A stretch of 64,000 nt of DNA, taken from assembly GCA_903857265.1 (NCBI GenBank), contig CAIODZ010000011.1, positions 1 through 64,000 on the forward strand. The letters run 5' to 3'. The position numbers were made by a program, and so were the translations under genes. This DNA is from an uncultured Phycisphaerales bacterium (GTDB lineage: Bacteria > Planctomycetota > Phycisphaerae > Sedimentisphaerales > Anaerobacaceae). A model generated the notes under the pieces. That model saw nothing but the letters and a program-made list of their open reading frames with translations. It did not search any database and was not told the origin of the DNA. This document shows, piece by piece, positions 51,700-60,740 of this stretch (its first letter is position 1; each line of letters begins with the position of its first letter).

Positions 51700-52269
51700 A
51701 TGAACGCGATAAGATTTGCCACGGTAATACTGGCGGCGTCATTATTTTTTGCGGGTTGTTCTGTCGCCCCCGAAAAAGCCGAAGGACAGGCCGTCCTAAG
51801 CGCACAAGTCAATGAAGCCCTCGTGATATTCAAGGAAAAAGACCCCGGCATTGACAAATTCTTCAATCGGTCCTATGGTTACGCGGTACTGCCAAAGGTC
51901 TTCAAAGGGGCAATTTGGCTTGGCGGCGCCTACGGCAAGGGCGAAGTTTACGAAAAAGGCCAAATGGTCGGCTACTGCGATATGAAACAGGCAACACTCG
52001 GTTTCTCTTTTGGCGGTGAATATTTTCGTGAAATCGTCTTTTTCAGAGACAAATCCGACTTAGACAGTTTCAAAACCGATGAATACACCTTCTCTGCGCA
52101 GGTTACAGGAGTTGCAGCTACCGCGGGAGCGGCAGCCAAGGCCGATTACCAGTCAGGTATGGCCGTGTTCATCACTACCGACAAAGGCCTTATGGTCGAT
52201 GCCTCGCTTGGCGGCCAGAAATTCAACTACGTTTCCGCTTTCACTCTTGTGGATACGAGCAAAAAATAA
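51700..52269 (+). CDS. SYLF-domain lipoprotein
   Basis: The 189-residue protein starts with a lipoprotein signal (ILAASLFFAGC, lipobox Cys 20) and has the Ysc84/SYLF core: SYGYAVLPKVFKGAIWLGGAYGKGEVYEKG, then TLGFSFGGEYFREIVFF and GMAVFITTDKGLMVDASLGGQKF. SYLF proteins bind phospholipids, often at the bacterial outer membrane; the role is not established. AAGGAG stands 7 nt before the ATG. Confidence 0.88.
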   Translation: MNAIRFATVILAASLFFAGCSVAPEKAEGQAVLSAQVNEALVIFKEKDPGIDKFFNRSYGYAVLPKVFKGAIWLGGAYGKGEVYEKGQMVGYCDMKQATLGFSFGGEYFREIVFFRDKSDLDSFKTDEYTFSAQVTGVAATAGAAAKADYQSGMAVFITTDKGLMVDASLGGQKFNYVSAFTLVDTSKK

Positions 52270-52295
52270 CGCGACACAAAACCGCGGAGCAGTTG

Positions 52296-53321
52296 TCAGA
52301 AGCGGATGACGTTGGCGCCCCAGGTAAGGCCTGCGCCGAAAGCGACCAGGATGACAATATCTCCACGCTTGATTTTCCCTTCGCGTATGGCCTGGTCAAA
52401 GGCAAGCGGCACTGAAGCTGCGGAAGTGTTGCCGTATTCGTTGATATTGATGAAGATTTTATCATCCGGGAGTTCCAGCCGTTTGGCTGCCGATTCGATG
52501 ATTCGGGCGTTCATCTGGTGCGAGACAATCATTTTAACGTCATCGATGGTGATTTTGCATTTCTCAAGGCACTCCGTTATCGTCTCGACGATTCTTCGCA
52601 CCGCCTGCTGATAAACTTCTCGTCCCTTGATTTCCATAAAAATCTTTTTGGGGTCGTCCAAAGGTTTGCTTACAGGATTGCGAGAACCATACGCCTGACA
52701 ATTCAGCGCCTGCCACGAATTGCCGTCGGTGTACATCGTGCTGTAAATAATACCGCTTTGCGTTTTCCCCTTTTCTTTTGGCTTACCCTCGATGACTATA
52801 GCCCCCGCGCCGTCGCCGAAGAGAATACAACTCGTGCGGTCCTTGTAGTTGGTGATTTTGGTCAGCGTTTCTGCGCCGACGATAAGGGCGTTATGAACCC
52901 TGCCGCTTTCGATGAACTGCTGCGCAATTGAAATCCCGTAAATGAACCCGCTGCACGCCGCCGCCAGGTCGAATGCCCATGCTTTCTTGGAGCCGAGGTT
53001 CTGCTGGACGAAGCACGCTGTTGAGGGGAACACCATTTCAGGGGTGATTGTTGCGACGATGATAAGCTCTATTTGCTCCGGAGTTAATCCGGCCTTTGCA
53101 ATAGCTTTTTTGGCGGCCTCGGTCGCTAATTGCGCTGTGCTTTCATTATCTTTGCAGATGTGCCTGCGTTCAATGCCTGTCCGCGTCTTTATCCATTCAT
53201 CTGACGTCTCGACCATTTTGGCGAGGTCGGTGTTCGTCAGAATTCCGGGAGGTGCATACGAACCGTGTCCCGTGATTACCGCGTTGAAATCCGAGTGGTG
53301 CGACTCAATTTTATTGCTCAT
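52296..53321 (-). CDS. fabH: Beta-ketoacyl-ACP synthase III
   Basis: This 341-residue enzyme condenses acetyl-CoA with malonyl-ACP to start fatty-acid synthesis. C123 in LAAACSGF, His in VSHQMN and Asn in NINEYGNTSAASVP form the Cys-His-Asn triad. The start overlaps the end of plsX by 11 bp on the same strand, showing translational coupling in a rpmF-plsX-fabH operon. Confidence 0.95.
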   Translation of the reverse strand: MSNKIESHHSDFNAVITGHGSYAPPGILTNTDLAKMVETSDEWIKTRTGIERRHICKDNESTAQLATEAAKKAIAKAGLTPEQIELIIVATITPEMVFPSTACFVQQNLGSKKAWAFDLAAACSGFIYGISIAQQFIESGRVHNALIVGAETLTKITNYKDRTSCILFGDGAGAIVIEGKPKEKGKTQSGIIYSTMYTDGNSWQALNCQAYGSRNPVSKPLDDPKKIFMEIKGREVYQQAVRRIVETITECLEKCKITIDDVKMIVSHQMNARIIESAAKRLELPDDKIFININEYGNTSAASVPLAFDQAIREGKIKRGDIVILVAFGAGLTWGANVIRF

Positions 53322-54378
53322 CCCTGGCCCTTAATCCTTCTTCCTCCGGTTCGGCGTTTTGTTCTTCTTCGCCGCCTATGTTGCTTGCCGAAAGGTATTC
53401 GGCAATTTTACCGTTTATGTTTATGCCGTGATATTTTTTCACCGCCATTATGGCGTTTTTTATCGTCCTGCTTTCGCTTGCCCCGTGGCAAATCAACGCC
53501 GTGCCGTTTATGCCCAGAAGCAACGCGCCGCCATATTCGTGATAATCGTGCTTTTTGAAGAACCGTTTCATTAATCCTTTGAACATCGGCCCGATTATCA
53601 GCCGGAACTCATGCGTCATAATCTCCTGCTTTATCGCTTTGACAAGCCCTTCGATAAGCCCCTCGGTCAGCTTCAGGATGACGTTTCCCACGAACCCTTC
53701 GCATATTGCCACGTCGCAGACGCCCTTGAAGATGTCCCGGCCCTCGATGTTCCCGATGAAGTTGATTTTCGGGTCCTGCTTAATAAGTTCTCTCGCCTTT
53801 TTTACTACCTCGTTACCCTTGGCGTCTTCCTCGCCGATGCTGATTAGCCCCACCCTTGGGTTTTGTATCCCGAACAGCTCACGTGCGTATATCGAAGACA
53901 TAATCGCATACTGGTAAAGATTGATTGGTTTGCAGGCGATATTGGCCCCGACGTCGCAAATGGTAACGGGGCCTTCGAAAGTTGGAAAGACCACGGCTAT
54001 TCCGGGACGGTTGACGCTTTGTAAATTTCGCATACGCATCTGGAAAGCTGCGACACAGGCGCCCGTGTTGCCCGCTGAAATAACGGCGTCGGCCCGATCC
54101 AGCTTGCCTAATTTAGCAAGAATCGATATCGAGCTGCGGGGTTTCTTTCGCAATGAATCGATAGGGGGGTCGTCCATGCCTATAACATCAGGCGCATGAA
54201 CAACTGTAAGCGTGGCGGGATAGGAGGTCTTTTTGGGCAGCTTTGGCTCAATAACTTCCTTAGGGCCGACGAGAATCACCTCGTCGCCTTTTTCGAGCAG
54301 AGCGAGTGCCTCAACTGCGCCTGAAATGATGGCATCCGGTGCATAATCACCACCCATTGCGTCTATAGCGATACGCAT
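53311..54378 (-). CDS. plsX: Phosphate acyltransferase PlsX
   Basis: The 355-residue enzyme makes acyl-phosphate from acyl-ACP for phospholipid synthesis. AIDAMGGDYAPDAIISGAVEA is the classical N-terminus, SAGNTGA and GANIACKPINLYQYAIM follow, and GALLLGINGTALICHGASE sits near the end. The last 40 residues (Glu-rich, EEEQNAEPEEEG) are an unusual tail that overlaps fabH. It lies between rpmF and fabH. Confidence 0.95.
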   Translation of the reverse strand: MRIAIDAMGGDYAPDAIISGAVEALALLEKGDEVILVGPKEVIEPKLPKKTSYPATLTVVHAPDVIGMDDPPIDSLRKKPRSSISILAKLGKLDRADAVISAGNTGACVAAFQMRMRNLQSVNRPGIAVVFPTFEGPVTICDVGANIACKPINLYQYAIMSSIYARELFGIQNPRVGLISIGEEDAKGNEVVKKARELIKQDPKINFIGNIEGRDIFKGVCDVAICEGFVGNVILKLTEGLIEGLVKAIKQEIMTHEFRLIIGPMFKGLMKRFFKKHDYHEYGGALLLGINGTALICHGASESRTIKNAIMAVKKYHGININGKIAEYLSASNIGGEEEQNAEPEEEGLRARDEQ

Positions 54379-54384
54379 CAGGAA

Positions 54385-54579
54385 TTACCTCTTTTTTTCG
54401 GTTTTTTCCGCTACTTTCAGGGTGATTTTTGAATTGAGATAGCCGCACTTATCGCATGCAGCGTGGGGCAGCTTTGCCTGGCCGCACTTCGGGCATACGG
54501 TGTAATTCACCGGCTTCAGGGCGTGATGCGACCTGCGTGAATGAGTTCTGCTTTTACTAATCTTTTTTATCGGTAGCAT
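54385..54579 (-). CDS. rpmF: 50S ribosomal protein L32
   Basis: The 64-residue protein has the bL32 pattern KISKSRTHSRRSHHALKP and the zinc Cys pairs CPKC and CDKC. It comes first in the operon with plsX-fabH, the common bacterial arrangement that ties ribosome and lipid synthesis. The stop lies 6 bp before plsX. Confidence 0.96.
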   Translation of the reverse strand: MLPIKKISKSRTHSRRSHHALKPVNYTVCPKCGQAKLPHAACDKCGYLNSKITLKVAEKTEKKR

Positions 54580-54633
54580 TACTGGTACTCCAAAAATCGC
54601 TTATGATTTAAGCATCCTCGATTAAAGCGAGTA

Positions 54634-54662
54634 TTGATACTTTACAGCAGAAGGTTTGTCAA
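54634..54662 (-). promoter_or_regulatory. Promoter of rpmF-plsX-fabH
   Basis: On the minus strand TTGACA (54662-54657) and TATCAA (54639-54634) are separated by exactly 17 bp, about 55 bp upstream of the rpmF start. Confidence 0.7.
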
Positions 54663-54758
54663 GACGAAATTGTGTTTTTTACCGCATATCCCGCCGGATG
54701 ACTCATCCATGTGGTTCAATTTTGGCGGATTTTGCCCCGTTGAAATATCGGCTCTCTC

Positions 54759-54787
54759 TTGACACCCACGGCTGTTTCTGCGATAAA
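54759..54787 (+). promoter_or_regulatory. Promoter of fabD
   Basis: TTGACA (54759-54764) and GATAAA (54782-54787) are separated by 17 bp, 53 bp upstream of the fabD ATG. It is divergent from the rpmF promoter; the 96 bp between them holds no gene. Confidence 0.65.
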
Positions 54788-54840
54788 ACTCGCGGTTTTG
54801 AAACCCAAACAACCAACGAGATATTGTTACTAAGGACGAA

Positions 54841-55773
54841 ATGATGAAGGCAGCATTTTTATTTCCAGGCCAAGGCGCACAGTTTATCGGGATGGGCAAA
54901 GACGTTGCCGAGGCGTTTCCAGCGGCAAAAGCCATATTTGACAGGGCCAACCAGATTTTAGGATTCGATATCGCCAGGATTTGCTTTGAGGGACCTGCCG
55001 AGACGCTGAATACGACGACGATGTCTCAGCCGGCGATTTTTACGGTTTCGGCGGCGATTCTGGAGATATTTAGAACGGGTGAAAAAACGAAAAATATCAC
55101 CGCCGACGTAACAGCGGGCCTGAGCATGGGCGAATATACCGCTCTTTACGCGGCGGGACTGATTAGTTTTGAGGATGGTTTGAAATTAGTCAAAAAGCGA
55201 GGTGAGGCGATGCAGGCCGCAGCCGACAAGAGCAAAGGCGGTATGGTCGCACTCATTGGCCTTGATGAGGAAAAAACCAAAGCGCTTTGCGCCGAGGCGG
55301 CCCAGGGCGAACTGCTTGCAGGCGTCAATTTCAATTGCCCGGGTCAAATCGCGATAAGCGGCACAATATCGGCCTGTGAGCGGGCGGAAAAATTAGCGGA
55401 AAAATACGGTGCGATGAAGGCAATCCGGCTGGAAGTTGCGGGCGCGTTTCACACGACGATGATGTCCCCGGCGGCGGATGCGCTTGGCAATGCGCTTGCC
55501 CAAACCAATATCAAAGACCCAATACAGCCCAAAGTTATCGCCAATATCACAGCCGATTATTACACCAGCGCAAACCAGATTCGCGAATCGCTTGCAAAAC
55601 AGCTTGTCCAGCCGATATACTGGCAAAAATGCGTCGAACGGCTGATAGCCGACGGCGTAGATACGTTTTACGAAATAGGCCCCGGCAAGGTTCTCACCGG
55701 CTTGATGAAGCGCATTCACCGCAGGGCGAACATAATTAACGTTTCTTCCGCGACAGCTATTAACGAATTGTAA
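54841..55773 (+). CDS. fabD: Malonyl-CoA:ACP transacylase
   Basis: The 310-residue enzyme loads malonate onto acyl carrier protein. GQGAQFIGMGKD opens the fold, the nucleophile is S95 in AGLSMGEYTAL, and the catalytic His is in AGAFHTTMM. AAGGA lies upstream. It is followed by two membrane genes and fabG rather than directly by fabG. Confidence 0.95.
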   Translation: MMKAAFLFPGQGAQFIGMGKDVAEAFPAAKAIFDRANQILGFDIARICFEGPAETLNTTTMSQPAIFTVSAAILEIFRTGEKTKNITADVTAGLSMGEYTALYAAGLISFEDGLKLVKKRGEAMQAAADKSKGGMVALIGLDEEKTKALCAEAAQGELLAGVNFNCPGQIAISGTISACERAEKLAEKYGAMKAIRLEVAGAFHTTMMSPAADALGNALAQTNIKDPIQPKVIANITADYYTSANQIRESLAKQLVQPIYWQKCVERLIADGVDTFYEIGPGKVLTGLMKRIHRRANIINVSSATAINEL

Positions 55774-55784
55774 GGAGAACGATT

Positions 55785-55970
55785 ATGAAACCGGCAACAA
55801 CCATCACGGTGATATTACTGCTCATTGTTTCAATAGTGCATTTGCTTCGGCTGATTTTTCAGGTGAATGTTATTACTAATCTTTTTGTGGTGCCGATGTG
55901 GATGAGCGTCCCGGGGTGCCTCGTTACAGCTGCTCTGGCAATCTGGCTCTGGATGGAAAATAAAAAGTAG
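55785..55970 (+). CDS. 61-residue two-helix membrane protein
   Basis: A strong AAGGAG 7 nt before the ATG and 11-bp spacing from fabD support a real gene. The product has two hydrophobic segments (TITVILLLIVSIVHLLRLIF and VPGCLVTAALAIWLWMENKK). Not recognised, no function assigned. The ZIP gene follows in 21 bp. Confidence 0.75.
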   Translation: MKPATTITVILLLIVSIVHLLRLIFQVNVITNLFVVPMWMSVPGCLVTAALAIWLWMENKK

Positions 55971-55991
55971 AAATAGGAAGCCGACGGTCTT

Positions 55992-56717
55992 ATGGAAGCT
56001 GTGATATTTTCAATCGCGGCGTTTTTCTCGACCTTTATGGGCGGGTTGTTCTCGATTAAATTCAAGAACAAGCTCAACGCCATAATGTGCTTTACGGCGG
56101 GCGTTCTGCTTGGCGTTTTCAGCTTCGATATTGTGCCGGAAATCATAGAGCAGGTCAAAGAGCATAATTTTGACCCTACCGGGGCAATGATTGCCTTTGT
56201 GCTCGGCTATATGGTTTTCCACGTCCTTGAAAAAACGATTTTAATCCATCATGCCCACGAGGAAGAATACGCCGACCACAAACATCCGCAGGTGGGAATC
56301 CTTTCGGCCCTTGCGCTTGCGGGCCACAGCTTTATGGACGGCGTCGGCATAGGACTGGGTTTTCAGGCAGGCACGTCCGTCGGCATTGTGGTCGCAATTG
56401 CGGTCATATCGCACGATTTTACAGACGGTATGAATACGGTTACATTACTATTGATTAATAAAAACACTCCCAGAAGGGCAAAATGGTTTTTGTTACTGGA
56501 TGCACTGACGCCTGTGCTTGGAGCGGCTTCAACGTTACTTTTTAGCGTGCCTCCGTATTTCCTCGTTCTTTACCTGGGCTTTTTCGGCGGGTTCCTTATG
56601 TACATCGGGGCAAGCGATATTTTGCCGCAGGCACACAGCAAACAATCCTCTATGAAAATGATCGGCCTGACCGCCCTGGGCCTGTTATTCATCTTCATTG
56701 TGTCAAGGGTGGTTTAA
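55992..56717 (+). CDS. ZIP-family metal transporter
   Basis: The 241-residue protein has about eight transmembrane helices and a His-rich loop (HHAHEEEYADHKHP, residues about 88-101). The metal-binding residues of helices 4 and 5 appear in GHSFMDGVGIGLGF and ISHDFTDGMN. The family imports zinc or iron. It is the last gene before fabG and probably part of the fabD message. Confidence 0.88.
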   Translation: MEAVIFSIAAFFSTFMGGLFSIKFKNKLNAIMCFTAGVLLGVFSFDIVPEIIEQVKEHNFDPTGAMIAFVLGYMVFHVLEKTILIHHAHEEEYADHKHPQVGILSALALAGHSFMDGVGIGLGFQAGTSVGIVVAIAVISHDFTDGMNTVTLLLINKNTPRRAKWFLLLDALTPVLGAASTLLFSVPPYFLVLYLGFFGGFLMYIGASDILPQAHSKQSSMKMIGLTALGLLFIFIVSRVV

Positions 56718-56811
56718 TCCGCCTGTGTTTTTGCGCCTTTGGCTTTTTTCTTGCAGCAAATTGCGAATTAGATATACTCTCAAAGAAACAATATTTACGG
56801 AGGTAACAAGG

Positions 56812-57549
56812 ATGTCAGAAAAACGTTTAGCGGTAGTAACGGGCGCTGCGAGAGGAATCGGCAGGGCAATCGTATTGGAACTTTTGAAGCAGGGGCGTAT
56901 CGTCGCCGGATTAGACCTTAACGCGGTGCAGCTCGAAGAGCTTGTGGCCGTATGCAAACAGCAGGGGCACGAGGTCATCACCAAGTGCATCGATATCACA
57001 AATTCCGAAAAACTCACCGAGCTTCTCGAAGAATTAGCCAACCAGTTTGGCGGTATAGGCATTTTGGTCAATAATGCTGGCATCACGCGCGACAAACTGA
57101 TGATTCAGATGGACGACGAGGATTTCGACAAGGTCATCAACGTAAATCTTCGCGCGGCCTTCGTCGCAACGCGCGTCGCCGCAAGGTCGATGATTCGCAA
57201 TAAATTCGGCAGAATCGTCAGTATCAGCTCCGTTGCCGGCGTCATAGGCCAGGCGGGCTCCACAAACTACGCTGCCAGCAAGGCGGGCCTGATTGGTATG
57301 AGCAAATCAATCGCACGCGAGGTCGGCAAAAAGAACGTTACTGCCAACTGCATCGCGCCGGGCTTTATACAGACCGATATGACGGCTGTTTTACCAGATG
57401 CTGTAAAAGAAGGCGCGATGGCGTTCATACCCGTAAAGCGGTTTGGCAACGTCGAGGATGTTGCCCGCGCAGTGGCATTTCTCTCCAGCGACGACTCCGG
57501 CTACATCACAGGCCAGGTATTGGGTGTAGATGGTGGAATGGCGATGTAA
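56812..57549 (+). CDS. fabG: 3-oxoacyl-ACP reductase
   Basis: The 245-residue short-chain dehydrogenase uses NADPH to reduce 3-ketoacyl-ACP. TGAARGIG (residues 10-17) binds the cofactor, NNAG follows, and S140, Y153 and K157 form the catalytic set (SISSVAG, YAASK). The ATG at 56812 follows ACGGAGG, so the open frame that starts earlier in the ZIP gene is ignored. The acyl carrier gene follows about 2.9 kb later. Confidence 0.95.
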   Translation: MSEKRLAVVTGAARGIGRAIVLELLKQGRIVAGLDLNAVQLEELVAVCKQQGHEVITKCIDITNSEKLTELLEELANQFGGIGILVNNAGITRDKLMIQMDDEDFDKVINVNLRAAFVATRVAARSMIRNKFGRIVSISSVAGVIGQAGSTNYAASKAGLIGMSKSIAREVGKKNVTANCIAPGFIQTDMTAVLPDAVKEGAMAFIPVKRFGNVEDVARAVAFLSSDDSGYITGQVLGVDGGMAM

Positions 57550-57626
57550 TCACTTCACTTATCTTATGGCACGTTACTGCGACGGGAGGGTTGCTCATCG
57601 TCGAAGGTGACGTATGGTGCGATGCG

Positions 57627-58214
57627 TTAGTGAGCATCTTGGATGGAGACGTCAGAAGCACGTTTAGTGAATTTCACGGGAGCAGAATATAATTCCCCAT
57701 ACCACAGGCCGAATCGGTCTGCCCAGAAGGATGATATCTTATAGGTAATAACGATATTATCCGCCTGCAGCACTTTTTTGTCCCAGCCCTTAAAATTAGC
57801 GTTCTTTGGGTATTCTGCATAGTAGTTTACCATTGCCACCTCATTATGCTTCAGTGTGACTGGGCAGTAATCGTAGATAGATGGTATGGCCAAATATTTG
57901 TCATTGTATTTTAACGGGTCATCGAAGCTTAGTGTACACTTAAGGGAATTTGTGTCTTCATCAATACCATATCGCCCAAAATTCAGGCATTTGGTTACTA
58001 TCGTAGCATCTGTTTCGCCGGAATTGACAATCGCAAACACTATATGAAGAGAATAACCTCTATCTCCTTCCGTATAGACTGCGGTAAGCGGATCAATCGA
58101 AAGATTAGAAACTGAGGAAGTACTGGCATGGGTCAGGAAAGTAGCAGCGAAAAACACTAACAATCCAATGCTTGCGAGGATAATTACTTTCCTGGATGGG
58201 ACTGGAAATTTCAT
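57627..58214 (-). CDS. Secreted or membrane-anchored protein of unknown function
   Basis: The 195-residue protein has an N-terminal signal or anchor (VIILASIGLLVFFAATFL) and a predominantly beta-type extracytoplasmic domain (NLSIDPLTAVYTEGDRGYSL, ATIVTKCLNFGRYGID). AAAGGAAC precedes the ATG. Not recognised. It precedes the NRAMP-Usp gene in the minus direction but 70 bp separate them. Confidence 0.65.
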   Translation of the reverse strand: MKFPVPSRKVIILASIGLLVFFAATFLTHASTSSVSNLSIDPLTAVYTEGDRGYSLHIVFAIVNSGETDATIVTKCLNFGRYGIDEDTNSLKCTLSFDDPLKYNDKYLAIPSIYDYCPVTLKHNEVAMVNYYAEYPKNANFKGWDKKVLQADNIVITYKISSFWADRFGLWYGELYSAPVKFTKRASDVSIQDAH

Positions 58215-58284
58215 GAGCGTTCCTTTCTTTTAACATCATATACAACACTTTTTGTTGGTAAGTTAGCGTGGCTGAAATAAAATA

Positions 58285-60177
58285 TCAACTTTGAGGGTGT
58301 TCCTGGTTATGCGTCCTGACGACGAAGACAGGGATATTGATTGCGTGGCGTACGCTGTCAACGGTTTCGCCATAAATGATATCACCCATAAGACGGTGGC
58401 CGTGAGAGCCGAGCACTAAAAGGTCGAAGCCGTTTGCCTTGACGGATTTGACAAGCTCTTCAACCGGCCTGCCGAATCGCAAATCGGTGTTCACCTGGAA
58501 TTCCCTCTCCGCGATTTCTTCCGCTAATCGTTCGATATACGCCCGGTCATTTGCGCTGTGAGCGCTTTCACTTTCGTTGCCATAGACCATTACGCCGGGG
58601 GTATCAACGACGTGAACGAGGGTAATACTTGCGTTGTGGCTTTTGGCGAGGGTGATAGCGGCGGAGATAATTTTGGCGTCTCCTTCGGTGTGCTCAAGTG
58701 CGACGCCGACGTGTTTGATGGTCATTGGCCTGATTTGCTTCGCTAACCTCTCGCCGGCTCGGCCATCCGTTGTTGTCCACGCTGTACCTTTGCGGAAAAG
58801 TGGCATAAACGTAATAAACCCGAGAGCGCCAACCAGCAGGGCCGCAAGCGGGCCAAGCACCCATAGCCAGGACGATGCGCTACCCCAACCCATTAGTGAG
58901 TCGTAAACTAATTTCAGGTTCAATGCCACGATAACGGCTGCGACAATCCATACAGCAATTTTTACAAAAATATTATTGGCGAACGTGCCCATTTTCTTTT
59001 TGTCGGAAGTGAAGTGGATGAGCGGGATAATAGCAAAGGGCAGTTGCAAGCTGAGCACAACCTGCGAGAAAATCAGCAGCCGATACGTTCCTTCATTACC
59101 TGCTATTGCGATTACTATGACCGCAGGCACAAGGGCGATACCGCGAGTCATTAATCTTCTCAACCAGGGGCGCATTTTAATATTCAGGAAGCCCTCCATG
59201 ACTATCTGGCCTGATATTGTGCCTGTGAGAGTGGAGCTTTGGCCCGCGGCAATCAGAGCAATCGCGAAGGCGATGGGGGCGATTTTGCTGCCTAAAATAG
59301 TATCTAATAAGTTGTGTGCCTGTTGAATCTGGGTAACTTCGATACCTCTGCTGTAAAAATTGGCTGCCGCCATAATCAAGATAGCCGCATTGACGAAAAA
59401 CGCCAGATTCAGCGCCACTGTGGAATCGAGGAAATTAAATCTGCACGCCTGCTCCCTGCCGATGAATGTTTTTGATATCCGCCTTGACTGCACTAAGCAG
59501 GAATGCAGGTAAAGGTTGTGGGGCATAACCGTCGCGCCAATCATACCGATGGCGATGTATAAACTTTGCGAATTCAAGCTGGGTTTAAATCCCGCGGCGA
59601 TACTCGACCACTCCGGTTTTGCGAGGAATACCTCCAATATGAAGCATCCGCCTATGACTGCCACAAGCGATACGATAAATGCCTCCATTTTACGGACGCC
59701 CAATCGCAGCAATACCAACAGCAGGAATGTATCGCACGCGGTAACTAAGCAGCCCCACAACAGGGGCAGTTTGAATAGCAGGTTCAATCCGATTATGGTT
59801 CCCAGCGCCTCCGCCAAATCGGTCGCGGCTATCGCGATTTCCGCCAAAATCCAAAGCAGGAAATTAAAATGTTTCGGATATTCCCGTCGGCAGCCCTGTG
59901 CCAGGTCAAGGCCCGTAATAACTCCCAGCCGGGCGGCAAGGGTCTGCAAAAGGACCGCCATAAGATTGGACATCAGCAGGACCCAGATAAGCTTGTAGCC
60001 GAATCGTGCGCCACCCTCGATATCCGTTGCCCAGTTGCCCGGGTCCATATATCCGACGCTGACTAAATAGGCAGGACCGATAAAGGCGAAAAGACGACGC
60101 AGCCAGCCGTGTTTCCTGACGTCTATGGAATCGGCAAAGTGATTGCCTGCCTGATTGTTCATATTGAGGTTATCCAT
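58285..60177 (-). CDS. NRAMP metal-ion transporter fused to a universal stress protein domain
   Basis: The protein (about 630 residues) is a Mn(II)/Fe(II) proton symporter of the NRAMP family for most of its length: SVGYMDPGNWATDIEGG carries the DPGN metal-binding motif and MPHNLYLHS the helix-6 motif. The last 140 residues form a Usp domain (HVGVALEHTEGDAKII, DLLVLGSHGHRLMGDIIYGE with the ATP-binding G-rich loop, NIPVFVVRTH). The fusion suggests nucleotide or stress control of metal uptake. No strong ribosome-binding site decides between the ATG at 60177 and TTG at 60216. Confidence 0.88.
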   Translation of the reverse strand: MDNLNMNNQAGNHFADSIDVRKHGWLRRLFAFIGPAYLVSVGYMDPGNWATDIEGGARFGYKLIWVLLMSNLMAVLLQTLAARLGVITGLDLAQGCRREYPKHFNFLLWILAEIAIAATDLAEALGTIIGLNLLFKLPLLWGCLVTACDTFLLLVLLRLGVRKMEAFIVSLVAVIGGCFILEVFLAKPEWSSIAAGFKPSLNSQSLYIAIGMIGATVMPHNLYLHSCLVQSRRISKTFIGREQACRFNFLDSTVALNLAFFVNAAILIMAAANFYSRGIEVTQIQQAHNLLDTILGSKIAPIAFAIALIAAGQSSTLTGTISGQIVMEGFLNIKMRPWLRRLMTRGIALVPAVIVIAIAGNEGTYRLLIFSQVVLSLQLPFAIIPLIHFTSDKKKMGTFANNIFVKIAVWIVAAVIVALNLKLVYDSLMGWGSASSWLWVLGPLAALLVGALGFITFMPLFRKGTAWTTTDGRAGERLAKQIRPMTIKHVGVALEHTEGDAKIISAAITLAKSHNASITLVHVVDTPGVMVYGNESESAHSANDRAYIERLAEEIAEREFQVNTDLRFGRPVEELVKSVKANGFDLLVLGSHGHRLMGDIIYGETVDSVRHAINIPVFVVRTHNQEHPQS

Positions 60178-60330
60178 ATCAACGCTATTTGGCCTATTTT
60201 GACTTTTCTTGCCCAAACCGCAAGGGTAAATTGCGAATTTACCTGAAAGCGCCTGTTAGCGGTTTACCCAGCCAATTGTTAGGAATTATTAGCCGGCGAT
60301 TATTTTTTCCAAAAAAATTCAAAAAAAGGG

Positions 60331-60359
60331 TTGTCGATAGGGCTTGGGGCAGTTAATAT
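60331..60359 (+). promoter_or_regulatory. Promoter of acpP-fabF
   Basis: TTGTCG (60331-60336) and TAATAT (60354-60359) are separated by 17 bp, about 100 bp before the acpP start. Confidence 0.7.
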
Positions 60360-60458
60360 ACCACCCGACCGTCATCGGATGGCGCAGCGTTGAGATGTGA
60401 ATCCGTTGGTAAACAGTTTGTTTATGTGAAAAAAACGTTGTTTTTGGAGGACAAGCAA

Positions 60459-60728
60459 GTGAGTGCTGATATGGATGTCCAGGCAGTAGAGCAAAAGGTA
60501 ATAGACATAATTAGCGAACAGATGGGCGTTGATAAAGCGGAAATCAGCCGCGAAACTTCCTTCATAAATGACCTGAATGCCGACTCGCTGGATACAGTCG
60601 AGCTGGTAATGGAATTCGAGGACGAGTTCGGGATGAGCATCCCGGACGAGGAAGCTGAGAAGATACAGACGGTCGGTGCGGCGGTTGATTACATAGTAAA
60701 CGTGGGCAAGGCGGCAAAGAAGAAATAG
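60459..60728 (+). CDS. acpP: Acyl carrier protein
   Basis: The 89-residue carrier is modified with phosphopantetheine at S43 in [27 protein letters not shown] is the typical helix IV. I start at GTG 60459 because GGAGG lies 8 nt upstream; the ATG at 60471 is an alternative. The product shuttles acyl groups between the Fab enzymes. fabF follows in 12 bp. Confidence 0.95.
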   Translation: MSADMDVQAVEQKVIDIISEQMGVDKAEISRETSFINDLNADSLDTVELVMEFEDEFGMSIPDEEAEKIQTVGAAVDYIVNVGKAAKKK

Positions 60729-60740
60729 CAGCTATAGAAA

